The notes: generated from the letters alone by a model not told the origin. DNA of 64,000 nucleotides from Brachypodium distachyon (GCF_000005505.3 NC_016131.3:56219355-56283354), one strand, 5' to 3'. Positions 43,510 to 55,683 are shown, counted from the first letter of the stretch. A program made the numbers and translations.

Positions 43510-44258
43510 TGGGTGAAACCGGATCGGATTCGGACAGATAATGCTCGTACCATATCCTTACCATATTTTTTATCGCATTCGGTAGCGGTACGAATATGGG
43601 TTCGGACGCGGAAACGGAAACGGAATATAGCGGATTATGTCGGAAACGGAAACAGTGCGGCAGCGGATCGGAACTGAACAAGAAACGGACAATAATGGAC
43701 GGATAATACCTTCAGGACATAGTCTCACACACGCAGTACATATCATGTAGTAGTACATTTTTAAGGGTCTAAAACTCACAATTTTTTAGAACACATAGTC
43801 TCATATTCAGCAACATGTGCCATCATGCAACAGTCAACATGCATTCACCAGAGCAGTAGACAAAGTAGACAAAATAAATACTAGCGGTTGGGATGGGAGA
43901 GAGAGAACGAGCCAGAGAGAACGAGAGAGAGAGACCGAGCGAGAGAGGCGGAGAGAGTTCCTTCCGGGGCTGTGTCTAGGATAGGGCTAGTAATTTAGTA
44001 TATGGGCCTTAGGCCTTAGTCCATGACAGGAGCAGCCCAACTTTAGCCCTGCAGTATTTTTGATTAAAAAAACTAATAATATGCTAATATTTACTGCCGG
44101 ATCATCCGATCCGAAATCCGGATAATCCGTTATCCGTTGGATTATGCTTATACAGTATCCGGTTGAGATATCCGATATCCGAATCCGGATCCGACCGGAT
44201 AGACATTTTCTCTTCCCCCGTATCCTGTGCCGCCGGATCCGGATCCGGATTTAGCCGG
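43510..44258. mobile_element. Ac/Ds-like non-autonomous hAT element at the unit junction
   Basis: Left end TTGGGTGAAACCGGAT and right end ATCCGGATTTAGCCGG are imperfect inverted repeats. The left subterminal 170 bp has four AAACGG hexamers, the word bound by maize Ac transposase, and the right subterminal has clustered ATCCGGAT words. The interior (43860-43970) is GAGAGAGA-rich and non-coding. Borders come from comparison: left-hand unit tail continues without it at 62950, and right-hand flank without it at 16976. A target duplication is not expected to be visible, since the element now spans a duplication junction. Confidence 0.72.
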
Positions 44259-44656
44259 TTTTATTAAGGTCTCACCCGGTTTTATCAAGGCTTCACAAAA
44301 TACAGTTTTTGTCAAGACTTCATTATTGTTTTATTGATGTTTTATTCTGGTTCCAATAAGATTTCACAAACTTCACAAAAAGGTACTTACAAAAAGCAAC
44401 ACTGGCATGAAAAATAAAAACTGAATTTAATGTAACAGAAATTACATAGTTGTGCTATTCATATTAATAGGCCAAGGGTACAAAGAGTGGTACAAATATA
44501 TTCTCGTTGAGATTCTTATTGGAATGAGGAAAGAGAAACTCGTTTCCAGAAATAACACGACACACTTGCTTGGATACGATTGATAGGATCCAAGTTTATT
44601 GAACATGAATTAGCAACATGATCTCGGCCTTGGACATCTTGCATGCACATGCATGA

Positions 44657-45251
44657 TTAGGCTGCAACCGATGCAACGGCAGCCTCAGTCCCGTTACAAA
44701 GACTCACACATGCATCGAAGCAGAGTTCCACGTTCTCTTCGCCGCGAAAAACTGGTGCAAAATAGTGGACATTATATATCTATTGGACACACAAAAAAAA
44801 TTACAGTTCTATATGACAGAAATTAAAATTAATGTAGAGGTATATATATATACCATGGTTCATGTTGTCACACACGGTAGAGCTACATCCGATGTTGCAG
44901 TACTTAATGGCATCTGATTCACCTGCAATAGAAAATAACTGGCCGTCAATAACTTATTTGCAAGAGAAAATAAAAGAAGTGGGAAATGAAGACTGAGTTT
45001 TCTTTACGGGAGTCTGGGAGAAGATGCATAGAAGGATAGTCAGCTGGACATCTTTTGCCATCGATGTGTATACATCCACAAGTGCTTGCACAGGCTCCTT
45101 GGCTACCCCCAGCTTTACGGCAGGCGTTGTAGCAGAGTCTTGACGACGTGTTTTTGCAGCAACTCTTTCCCTCTACTTGGACCTGCTCCAGAACTAGCCC
45201 CAGTATGAGGATACAAATGATCACGCTCTTAAGACCATTGTTGCTTGCCAT
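44657..45251 (-). CDS. Leaf-type 8-cysteine thionin preproprotein (copy C, array unit 1)
   Basis: Exons 45251-45008, 44922-44854 and 44751-44657, same sizes and phases as copy A. The mature peptide is identical to that of A. The precursor differs from A by Ser for Lys at residue 74, just after the mature peptide, and by several propeptide changes near the C-terminus (Glu for Asp at 110, Phe for Leu at 116, and changes at 126-128). All eight mature and six propeptide Cys are present and splice sites are intact. The gene is on the minus strand, reading toward the hAT element of the same unit. A Ser/Asp/Glu-rich tail and VASVAA end are as in the other copies. Confidence 0.94.
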
Positions 45252-45346
45252 GGCTGGCCGGCTGGTTTTTATGTCTACTTGTTTCGATGGCTGGCTGGTT
45301 TTGATGGCTAGCTTGGATTGATGGATTGCCTGAGACTCGAGGCTCC

Positions 45347-45354
45347 TATTTATA
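45347..45354 (-). promoter_or_regulatory. TATA box of thionin C
   Basis: TATAAATA, 96 bases upstream of the start codon. The CT-rich run at about 45402-45433 lies upstream, and the upstream 450 bp match locus A closely before the unit-specific insert begins at about 45800. Confidence 0.8.
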
Positions 45355-45961
45355 GAGAGATGATGGTGTGTGGATCGTACAATAGAGTGTTGTAGGCATG
45401 CGAATCTCTCTCTCTCTCTGTGTCTTTCTCTCCGTGTAAAACACCCTTTAACTATAATTAACATGTTTTGACATTACACAGTGACATGAGATATAATTTA
45501 TGTCCTTGGAGTCCTAGCTAGCTGTTGGGAATCGATCTGGGTATTGTGGGGAGGTCAGGGCCTGCATGCCTAAGCACCGTGCGCACCCGCGATTCCACTC
45601 TACTTGATGTTAGATGGTGCTGGCCGTGTTGGCCGTGTTCTTATTATACGGGGTGGCAGCCGTGTTGGCCGCGTCGTTGCCCACCACGCGGAGCAGCGCC
45701 TACCCCGGTCCCACCATGACATGCAACGTGATCCCTAATTAACCTACCTTAGGCCAAACCTAAACTTGTGCTTACTCTTGCGCTAATCTAATAAATTTTT
45801 ACATTGATTACATGAATCACGGACATGATGTTCGAGGAGCTGGCCTAATATGCAGGGCCACACGGGACTCTCAGATGTGGATTTGTTCTCAGAGCTTGAA
45901 TGCGTGTATGTTGTACCGATAACTACGGCCACCACGGCTGCCACATGTTAGGAAGAAAATT

Positions 45962-46725
45962 AATTAGGTGTTTCACCATCCTATTGTATTTTCTTGAATA
46001 AGTACATGTTATCGAATGAGTAAAATGAACCGCAGGTCCTAAAACTATTCGTGGTGTGTCGAATGAGTCCTAATTCTATCAAAGTGCATGTTTGGATCCT
46101 AATTCTTTGTAAGTTGTTCACGTGTGGTCTGATTCGAGCCCAAACCGCCGCTGACTGGCCAGATGGCAAGTTGACCGCTGCCACATCGGCCAAGGTCGTT
46201 GGGCGGGAGTTTTCCCGCCGTTCCTGCGGTCTGGAATTGTGCAGAAACCCCCTTATAAAAAATAGAGACTGCAGCTGGCAAATTCTCTCTCCTTCTTCTC
46301 TTTCTTCTTCCCATTGCTTGAGCCGTCCGCGCCGCCGGCCCCCTTCAAAGCTCGCCTGAGGGGAAATACTAGAATCGCCTGCCGTGTCACCTCTGCTCCG
46401 GGTGGGCTCGGGAAAATCGGGGAAAGAACCGCGAAATGAGTAAAATGAAAAGGTTGGGCCTATTTGCAATTTCTAGCGACCCGACATTTAGCCAGCCTGG
46501 CAGTCAACTTGCCACGTGGCTGGTCTCACCAGCGGCTCGGGCTCGAATACGACCACGCGTGAACAACTTACGAAGAAATAGAGTCCAAATATGCACTTTG
46601 ATAGAATTAGCACTCACTTGGCACACCTCGAATAGTTTTAGGATCCGCGGTGTATTTTATTCATTCGATAATTAGGTGTTTCGCCATCCTATTGTATTTT
46701 CTTGAATAAGTACATGTTATCGAAT
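45962..46725 (+). mobile_element. MULE-like long-TIR element carrying a promoter-like fragment, between 56 bp direct repeats
   Basis: Long inverted repeats of about 180-190 bp: the left arm from 46009 (TTATCGAATGAGTAAAAT) pairs with the right arm ending at 46671 (ATTTTATTCATTCGATAA), including CCTAAAACTATTCG, TTCTATCAAAGTGCAT and GTAAGTTGTTCACG. Outside lies a 56 bp direct repeat, 45962-46017 and 46670-46725, with one mismatch. The interior (46195-46440) holds an inverted E2F-like pair GGCGGGAG/TTTCCCGCC (46202-46219), a TATAAAA (46254-46260) and a CT-rich then GC-rich leader-like stretch. This suggests a captured gene promoter and 5' UTR, as in Pack-MULEs. No coding sequence is supported. 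It is absent from loci A and B. Confidence 0.65.
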
Positions 46726-47206
46726 TAGAGCTGGCGGTGCCACCCAGGCCAATGTCCAGCAGCAAGTCGAAGGCCATGCGGAGGTCCTAAAACATGAAGG
46801 TGGAGCCACTGTTGCAACAATGCGGCGGCGACAGGTGCTGTCGGTTGCTGCTACGCATAACATTGTTGTTGTGAAGGATGACGATGAAGATAGGTCGGTC
46901 ATGTGACCTATATAGGCCGATGATCTGAGATTCGTCAAAGGTGTTTTATCGTGTCTTTTAGACGAGTTCTGAGGTAACACCATAGCGATAGCTATATGAA
47001 GACTTTGTTGTCTTTTTAAGTTGTAGTACTAATATCTAAGATCTAAACTGTCTGCAAAGGCCGGAAGAATGTTCACCTTTTTCAGAAAAAAATCTACATA
47101 ATGCATTTGGATCTCCCAAGTATAATTTTGGATATGTGCCTAATGCCGGTGACCTGAGTCGGGTTGTACCTCCATGTGAGACTGGAAAGAGATTAGAAAA
47201 AATAAA
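46726..47206 (+). other. Unit-specific segment with a short captured coding-like stretch
   Basis: 46730-46906 is open on the plus strand and reads like real protein (GGATQANVQQQVEGHAEVLK..., then KDDDEDRSVM and a stop), followed by 3'-UTR-like AT-rich DNA. No family is recognised. With 45800-45961 and the MULE-like element it forms a 1.4 kb block missing from loci A and B. Confidence 0.4.
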
Positions 47207-48113
47207 TATGTGATATGGCCACCAAATTTAAGCGCAGTCTATACTCTTCATCAAAGTTTAAAAACACTTTACTGCAGCTTTATTATGTATTTTAATCCAA
47301 TCATGAAGCTGAAAATTTGTCTCCGATGAACCTATAAACCCTAGCTAGACCTTAACTTGTCTCTGTTCTGCTTGATTTATTTTTCTGCAAAATAGAGAAG
47401 GCATTTTGCTTGATGATTTGTTCGTTTCTTCGCTGAACCAATTGTGTTGGGACAGAACATAGTTTTTCCATTATTGAAATGCCCACTGCGCGGCTGTTTA
47501 AAAATGATCTTGCTATGAGATCGAAATGAATTAAATTAGAGATCTCATTAAATTAAGCTGCATACTTCTCACGTGACGCGATGACAATTCAATGAGCGGG
47601 ATTACGTGGCTCTGCTGAGCAGAAGCACCATCGCGTGCGCGGGGTTGATCCAATCTGCGATATGATCCAGACGCCACCTGCTGCATTTCAGTTTTTTTAT
47701 TTCTACTGAGATTTGTCGGTTTGGTCAAATTACGCACGAGATTAGATCCCTGTATAGTACAGCATCTTGTAGGAGGAGTACATATTTTTGAGCACATGCA
47801 ACGAAGCAACATAACGCATAATTGTTTTTTCTTTCGGGTACAGGTTGTGTTGGTACTTGGTAGGGAGAAACTGATTGGAAGGAGGGCGATTTCTCTCCCT
47901 CTAACTCTCCTCCTAACATATTTTGGCAGACAAGTAAAACCGTGCACAACCTGCATGGTTTATAGGCAAGGAGCAATGGAAATGCATTGTACTAAAATCA
48001 ACCAAAATATGTATTAGACGGAGGCAGGAACTGGAGATGAGGGCGCGGGGGCGCTGCGGTGAGCATCAATTTTCTTAAACCATTAGAAACTCACCGTGCG
48101 AATCAGGCGTTGT
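47207..48113. other. Unit tail with empty Stowaway site
   Basis: AAATAAA-TA-TGTGATATGG at 47200-47218 is the uninterrupted version of the site that holds the Stowaway MITE in loci A and B. The rest matches 29383-30026 and 30274-30540. No gene. Confidence 0.8.
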
Positions 48114-48369
48114 CGATTTTTGAGTTTGTTCCATGGAGGATGAGCATGCGCGGCGGAGAAGCAGGGGACCGAAGAGAAAACGATTCTCCTTCTGCCGAAT
48201 TCTGATCTATCGGTCGGTTTGGCGAGTGCTCGGCTGACCGTCGATTCTCCTTCTGGCCCAACTGCCCAGCTATGCTGCTCTCTCTAGATGGGCTTGCTGC
48301 CTTGTTGCGCTTTAGAGTAGAGACGAATTAGAGTTGAGAATACTTAGAGGAGTCCAGGGGCTGGCTGCT

Positions 48370-49119
48370 TGGGTGAAACAGGATCGGATTCGGACAGATA
48401 ATGCTCGTACCATATCCTTACCATATTTTTTATCGCATTCGGTAGCGGTACGAATATGGGTTCGGACGCGGAAACGGAAACGGAATATAGCGGATTATGT
48501 CGGAAACGGAAACAGTGCGGCAGCGGATCGGAACTGAACAGGAAACGGACAATAATGGACGGATAATACCTTCAGGACATAGTCTCACACACGCAGTACA
48601 TATCATGTAGTAGTACATTTTTAAGGGTCTAAAACTCACAATTTTTTAGAACACATAGTCTCATATTCAGCAACATGTGCCATCATGCAACAGTCAACAT
48701 GCATTCACCAGAGCAGTAGACAAAGTAGACAAAATAAATACTAGCGGTTGGGATGGGAGAGAGAGAACGAGCCAGAGAGAACGAGAGAGAGAGACCGAGC
48801 GAGAGAGGCGGAGAGAGTTCCTTCCGGGGCTGTGTCTAGGATAGGGCTAGTAATTTAGTATATGGGCCTTAGGCCTTAGTCCATGACAGGAGCAGCCCAA
48901 CTTTAGCCCTGCAGTATATTTTGATTAAAAAAACTAATAATATGCTAATATTTACTGCCGGATCATCCGATCCGAAATCCGGATAATCCGTTATCCGTTG
49001 GATTATGCTTATACAGTATCCGGTTGAGATATCCGATATCCGAATCCGGATCCGACCGGATAGACATTTTCTCTTCCCCCGTATCCTGTGCCGCCGGATC
49101 CGGATCCGGATTTAGCCGG
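48370..49119. mobile_element. Ac/Ds-like hAT element, unit 2 copy
   Basis: Same structure as the unit 1 copy. It differs by A for C in GTGAAACAGG near its left end, G for A in ACAGGAAACGG, and one added base in the interior. Confidence 0.72.
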
Positions 49120-49517
49120 TTTTATTAAGGTCTCACCCGGTTTTATCAAGGCTTCACAAAATACAGTTTTTGTCAAGACTTCATTATTGTTTTATTGATG
49201 TTTTATTCTGGTTCCAATAAGATTTCACAAACTTCACAAAAAGGTACTTACAAAAAGCAACACTGGCATGAAAAATAAAAACTGAATTTAATGTAACAGA
49301 AATTACATAGTTGTGCTATTCATATTAATAGGCCAAGGGTACAAAGAGTGGTACAAATATATTCTCGTTGAGATTCTTATTGGAATGAGGAAAGAGAAAC
49401 TCGTTTCCAGAAATAACACGACACACTTGCTTGGATACGATTGATAGGATCCAAGTTTATTGAACATGAATTAGCAACATGATCTCGGCCTTGGACATCT
49501 TGCATGCACATGCATGA

Positions 49518-50112
49518 TTAGGCTGCAACCGATGCAACGGCAGCCTCAGTCCCGTTACAAAGACTCACACATGCATCGAAGCAGAGTTCCACGTTCTCTT
49601 CGCCGCGAAAAACTGGTGCAAAATAGTGGACATTATATATCTATTGGACACACAAAAAAAATTACAGTTCTATATGACAGAAATTAAAATTAATGTAGAG
49701 GTATATATATATACCATGGTTCATGTTGTCACACACGGTAGAGCTACATCCGATGTTGCAGTACTTAATGGCATCTGATTCACCTGCAATAGAAAATAAC
49801 TGGCCGTCAATAACTTATTTGCAAGAGAAAATAAAAGAAGTGGGAAATGAAGACTGAGTTTTCTTTACGGGAGTCTGGGAGAAGATGCATAGAAGGATAG
49901 TCAGCTGGACATCTTTTGCCATCGATGTGTATACATCCACAAGTGCTTGCACAGGCTCCTTGGCTACCCCCAGCTTTACGGCAGGCGTTGTAGCAGAGTC
50001 TTGACGACGTGTTTTTGCAGCAACTCTTTCCCTCTACTTGGACCTGCTCCAGAACTAGCCCCAGTATGAGGATACAAATGATCACGCTCTTAAGACCATT
50101 GTTGCTTGCCAT
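49518..50112 (-). CDS. Leaf-type 8-cysteine thionin preproprotein (copy D, array unit 2)
   Basis: Exons 50112-49869, 49783-49715 and 49612-49518. No base differences from copy C were seen in the exons or splice sites, so the 135-residue precursor is the same. Its promoter and 5' flank are also indistinguishable from C by eye. Confidence 0.94.
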
Positions 50113-50207
50113 GGCTGGCCGGCTGGTTTTTATGTCTACTTGTTTCGATGGCTGGCTGGTTTTGATGGCTAGCTTGGATTGATGGATTGCCTGAGACTCG
50201 AGGCTCC

Positions 50208-50215
50208 TATTTATA
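50208..50215 (-). promoter_or_regulatory. TATA box of thionin D
   Basis: TATAAATA, 96 bases upstream of the start codon. Confidence 0.8.
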
Positions 50216-50822
50216 GAGAGATGATGGTGTGTGGATCGTACAATAGAGTGTTGTAGGCATGCGAATCTCTCTCTCTCTCTGTGTCTTTCTCTCCGTGTAA
50301 AACACCCTTTAACTATAATTAACATGTTTTGACATTACACAGTGACATGAGATATAATTTATGTCCTTGGAGTCCTAGCTAGCTGTTGGGAATCGATCTG
50401 GGTATTGTGGGGAGGTCAGGGCCTGCATGCCTAAGCACCGTGCGCACCCGCGATTCCACTCTACTTGATGTTAGATGGTGCTGGCCGTGTTGGCCGTGTT
50501 CTTATTATACGGGGTGGCAGCCGTGTTGGCCGCGTCGTTGCCCACCACGCGGAGCAGCGCCTACCCCGGTCCCACCATGACATGCAACGTGATCCCTAAT
50601 TAACCTACCTTAGGCCAAACCTAAACTTGTGCTTACTCTTGCGCTAATCTAATAAATTTTTACATTGATTACATGAATCACGGACATGATGTTCGAGGAG
50701 CTGGCCTAATATGCAGGGCCACACGGGACTCTCAGATGTGGATTTGTTCTCAGAGCTTGAATGCGTGTATGTTGTACCGATAACTACGGCCACCACGGCT
50801 GCCACATGTTAGGAAGAAAATT

Positions 50823-51586
50823 AATTAGGTGTTTCACCATCCTATTGTATTTTCTTGAATAAGTACATGTTATCGAATGAGTAAAATGAACCGCAGGTCC
50901 TAAAACTATTCGTGGTGTGTCGAATGAGTCCTAATTCTATCAAAGTGCATGTTTGGATCCTAATTCTTTGTAAGTTGTTCACGTGTGGTCTGATTCGAGC
51001 CCAAACCGCCGCTGACTGGCCAGATGGCAAGTTGACCGCTGCCACATCGGCCAAGGTCGTTGGGCGGGAGTTTTCCCGCCGTTCCTGCGGTCTGGAATTG
51101 TGCAGAAACCCCCTTATAAAAAATAGAGACTGCAGCTGGCAAATTCTCTCTCCTTCTTCTCTTTCTTCTTCCCATTGCTTGAGCCGTCCGCGCCGCCGGC
51201 CCCCTTCAAAGCTCGCCTGAGGGGAAATACTAGAATCGCCCGCCGTGTCACCTCTGCTCCGGGTGGGCTCGGGAAAATCGGGGAAAGAACCGCGAAATGA
51301 GTAAAATGAAAAGGTTGGGCCTATTTGCAATTTCTAGCGACCCGACATTTAGCCAGCCTGGCAGTCAACTTGCCACGTGGCTGGTCTCACCAGCGGCTCG
51401 GGCTCGAATACGACCACGCGTGAACAACTTACGAAGAAATAGAGTCCAAATATGCACTTTGATAGAATTAGCACTCACTTGGCACACCTCGAATAGTTTT
51501 AGGATCCGCGGTGTATTTTATTCATTCGATAATTAGGTGTTTCGCCATCCTATTGTATTTTCTTGAATAAGTACATGTTATCGAAT
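50823..51586 (+). mobile_element. MULE-like long-TIR element, unit 2 copy
   Basis: Copy of 45962-46725 with the C variant in GAATCGCCCGCC as the visible difference. The 56 bp flanking repeats are 50823-50878 and 51531-51586. Confidence 0.65.
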
Positions 51587-53230
51587 TAGAGCTGGCGGTG
51601 CCACCCAGGCCAATGTCCAGCAGCAAGTCGAAGGCCATGCGGAGGTCCTAAAACATGAAGGTGGAGCCACTGTTGCAACAATGCGGCGGCGACAGGTGCT
51701 GTCGGTTGCTGCTACGCATAACATTGTTGTTGTGAAGGATGACGATGAAGATAGGTCGGTCATGTGACCTATATAGGCCGATGATCTGAGATTCGTCAAA
51801 GGTGTTTTATCGTGTCTTTTAGACGAGTTCTGAGGTAACACCATAGCGATAGCTATATGAAGACTTTGTTGTCTTTTTAAGTTGTAGTACTAATATCTAA
51901 GATCTAAACTGTCTGCAAAGGCCGGAAGAATGTTCACCTTTTTCAGAAAAAAATCTACATAATGCATTTGGATCTCCCAAGTATAATTTTGGATATGTGC
52001 CTAATGCCGGTGACCTGAGTCGGGTTGTACCTCCATGTGAGACTGGAAAGAGATTAGAAAAAATAAATATGTGATATGGCCACCAAATTTAAGCGCAGTC
52101 TATACTCTTCATCAAAGTTTAAAAACACTTTACTGCAGCTTTATTATGTATTTTAATCCAATCATGAAGCTGAAAATTTGTCTCCGATGAACCTATAAAC
52201 CCTAGCTAGACCTTAACTTGTCTCTGTTCTGCTTGATTTATTTTTCTGCAAAATAGAGAAGGCATTTTGCTTGATGATTTGTTCGTTTCTTCGCTGAACC
52301 AATTGTGTTGGGACAGAACATAGTTTTTCCATTATTGAAATGCCCACTGCGCGGCTGTTTAAAAATGATCTTGCTATGAGATCGAAATGAATTAAATTAG
52401 AGATCTCATTAAATTAAGCTGCATACTTCTCACGTGACGCGATGACAATTCAATGAGCGGGATTACGTGGCTCTGCTGAGCAGAAGCACCATCGCGTGCG
52501 CGGGGTTGATCCAATCTGCGATATGATCCAGACGCCACCTGCTGCATTTCAGTTTTTTTATTTCTACTGAGATTTGTCGGTTTGGTCAAATTACGCACGA
52601 GATTAGATCCCTGTATAGTACAGCATCTTGTAGGAGGAGTACATATTTTTGAGCACATGCAACGAAGCAACATAACGCATAATTGTTTTTTCTTTCGGGT
52701 ACAGGTTGTGTTGGTACTTGGTAGGGAGAAACTGATTGGAAGGAGGGCGATTTCTCTCCCTCTAACTCTCCTCCTAACATATTTTGGCAGACAAGTAAAA
52801 CCGTGCACAACCTGCATGGTTTATAGGCAAGGAGCAATGGAAATGCATTGTACTAAAATCAACCAAAATATGTATTAGACGGAGGCAGGAACTGGAGATG
52901 AGGGCGCGGGGGCGCTGCGGTGAGCATCAATTTTCTTAAACCATTAGAAACTCACCGTGCGAATCAGGCGTTGTCGATTTTTGAGTTTGTTCCATGGAGG
53001 ATGAGCATGCGCGGCGGAGAAGCAGGGGACCGAAGAGAAAACGATTCTCCTTCTGCCGAATTCTGATCTATCGGTCGGTTTGGCGAGTGCTCGGCTGACC
53101 GTCGATTCTCCTTCTGGCCCAACTGCCCAGCTATGCTGCTCTCTCTAGATGGGCTTGCTGCCTTGTTGCGCTTTAGAGTAGAGACGAATTAGAGTTGAGA
53201 ATACTTAGAGGAGTCCAGGGGCTGGCTGCT

Positions 53231-53980
53231 TGGGTGAAACAGGATCGGATTCGGACAGATAATGCTCGTACCATATCCTTACCATATTTTTTATCGCATT
53301 CGGTAGCGGTACGAATATGGGTTCGGACGCGGAAACGGAAACGGAATATAGCGGATTATGTCGGAAACGGAAACAGTGCGGCAGCGGATCGGAACTGAAC
53401 AGGAAACGGACAATAATGGACGGATAATACCTTCAGGACATAGTCTCACACACGCAGTACATATCATGTAGTAGTACATTTTTAAGGGTCTAAAACTCAC
53501 AATTTTTTAGAACACATAGTCTCATATTCAGCAACATGTGCCATCATGCAACAGTCAACATGCATTCACCAGAGCAGTAGACAAAGTAGACAAAATAAAT
53601 ACTAGCGGTTGGGATGGGAGAGAGAGAACGAGCCAGAGAGAACGAGAGAGAGAGACCGAGCGAGAGAGGCGGAGAGAGTTCCTTCCGGGGCTGTGTCTAG
53701 GATAGGGCTAGTAATTTAGTATATGGGCCTTAGGCCTTAGTCCATGACAGGAGCAGCCCAACTTTAGCCCTGCAGTATATTTTGATTAAAAAAACTAATA
53801 ATATGCTAATATTTACTGCCGGATCATCCGATCCGAAATCCGGATAATCCGTTATCCGTTGGATTATGCTTATACAGTATCCGGTTGAGATATCCGATAT
53901 CCGAATCCAGATCCGACCGGATAGACATTTTCTCTTCCCCCGTATCCTGTGCCGCCGGATCCGGATCCGGATTTAGCCGG
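53231..53980. mobile_element. Ac/Ds-like hAT element, unit 3 copy
   Basis: As in unit 2, with one further substitution (CCAGATCC) in the right subterminal repeats. Confidence 0.72.
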
Positions 53981-54378
53981 TTTTATTAAGGTCTCACCCG
54001 GTTTTATCAAGGCTTCACAAAATACAGTTTTTGTCAAGACTTCATTATTGTTTTATTGATGTTTTATTCTGGTTCCAATAAGATTTCACAAACTTCACAA
54101 AAAGGTACTTACAAAAAGCAACACTGGCATGAAAAATAAAAACTGAATTTAATGTAACAGAAATTACATAGTTGTGCTATTCATATTAATAGGCCAAGGG
54201 TACAAAGAGTGGTACAAATATATTCTCGTTGAGATTCTTATTGGAATGAGGAAAGAGAAACTCGTGTCCAGAAATAACACGACACACTTGCTTGGATACG
54301 ATTGATAGGATCCAAGTTTATTGAACATGAATTAGCAACATGATCTCGGCCTTGGACATCTTGCATGCACATGCATGA

Positions 54379-54973
54379 TTAGGCTGCAACCGATGCAACG
54401 GCAGCCTCAGTCCCGTTACAAAGACTCACACATGCATCGAAGCAGAGTTCCACGTTCTCTTCGCCGCGAAAAACTGGTGCAAAATAGTGGACATTATATA
54501 TCTATTGGACACACAAAAAAAATTACAGTTCTATATGACAGAAATTAAAATTAATGTAGAGGTATATATATATACCATGGTTCATGTTGTCACACACGGT
54601 AGAGCTACATCCGATGTTGCAGTACTTAATGGCATCTGATTCACCTGCAATAGAAAATAACTGGCCGTCAATAACTTATTTGCAAGAGAAAATAAAAGAA
54701 GTGGGAAATGAAGACTGAGTTTTCTTTACGGGAGTCTGGGAGAAGATGCATAGAAGGATAGTCAGCTGGACATCTTTTGCCATCGATGTGTATACATCCA
54801 CAAGTGCTTGCACAGGCTCCTTGGCTACCCCCAGCTTTACGGCAGGCGTTGTAGCAGAGTCTTGACGACGTGTTTTTGCAGCAACTCTTTCCCTCTACTT
54901 GGACCTGCTCCAGAACTAGCCCCAGTATGAGGATACAAATGATCACGCTCTTAAGACCATTGTTGCTTGCCAT
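54379..54973 (-). CDS. Leaf-type 8-cysteine thionin preproprotein (copy E, array unit 3)
   Basis: Exons 54973-54730, 54644-54576 and 54473-54379. Exons and splice sites match C and D. The nearest difference lies in the 3' flank (about 54264). Confidence 0.94.
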
Positions 54974-55068
54974 GGCTGGCCGGCTGGTTTTTATGTCTAC
55001 TTGTTTCGATGGCTGGCTGGTTTTGATGGCTAGCTTGGATTGATGGATTGCCTGAGACTCGAGGCTCC

Positions 55069-55076
55069 TATTTATA
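55069..55076 (-). promoter_or_regulatory. TATA box of thionin E
   Basis: TATAAATA, 96 bases upstream of the start codon. Confidence 0.8.
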
Positions 55077-55683
55077 GAGAGATGATGGTGTGTGGATCGT
55101 ACAATAGAGTGTTGTAGGCATGCGAATCTCTCTCTCTCTCTGTGTCTTTCTCTCCGTGTAAAACACCCTTTAACTATAATTAACATGTTTTGACATTACA
55201 CAGTGACATGAGATATAATTTATGTCCTTGGAGTCCTAGCTAGCTGTTGGGAATCGATCTGGGTATTGTGGGGAGGTCAGGGCCTGCATGCCTAAGCACC
55301 GTGCGCACCCGCGATTCCACTCTACTTGATGTTAGATGGTGCTGGCCGTGTTGGCCGTGTTCTTATTATACGGGGTGGCAGCCGTGTTGGCCGCGTCGTT
55401 GCCCACCACGCGGAGCAGCGCCTACCCCGGTCCCACCATGACATGCAACGTGATCCCTAATTAACCTACCTTAGGCCAAACCTAAACTTGTGCTTACTCT
55501 TGCGCTAATCTAATAAATTTTTACATTGATTACATGAATCACGGACATGATGTTCGAGGAGCTGGCCTAATATGCAGGGCCACACGGGACTCTCAGATGT
55601 GGATTTGTTCTCAGAGCTTGAATGCGTGTATGTTGTACCGATAACTACGGCCACCACGGCTGCCACATGTTAGGAAGAAAATT

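Larger units (their letters stand above)
43254..48113. repeat. Thionin tandem unit 1 (4860 bp)
   Basis: First of four head-to-tail copies. Order within the unit: tail segment (43254-43509), Ac/Ds-like element (43510-44258), 3' flank and thionin gene C (to 45251), promoter, unit-specific insert with a MULE-like element (45800-47205), flank resembling locus B (47208-48113). Variants seen only here: GATGTGCTTGC at about 43430 and GTGAAACCGG at 43514, where units 2-4 have GATGGGC and GTGAAACAGG. Confidence 0.95.
48114..52974. repeat. Thionin tandem unit 2 (4861 bp)
   Basis: Colinear with unit 1. Shares with unit 3 an extra base (GCAGTATATTTTG at about 48913) and a C in GAATCGCCCGCC (about 51240), where units 1 and 4 have GCAGTATTTTTG and GAATCGCCTGCC. 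Confidence 0.95.

Noticed and set aside
45981..46983. 162-, 102- and 88-codon frames repeated in every array unit
   Set aside because: They lie in the MULE-like inverted repeats and adjoining block on conflicting strands. Conservation among units only reflects how recent the duplication is.
47531..48017. 141- and 98-codon overlapping frames in unit tails
   Set aside because: The homologous positions in loci A and B are broken by stops and indels, so the frames are not conserved outside the recent array.
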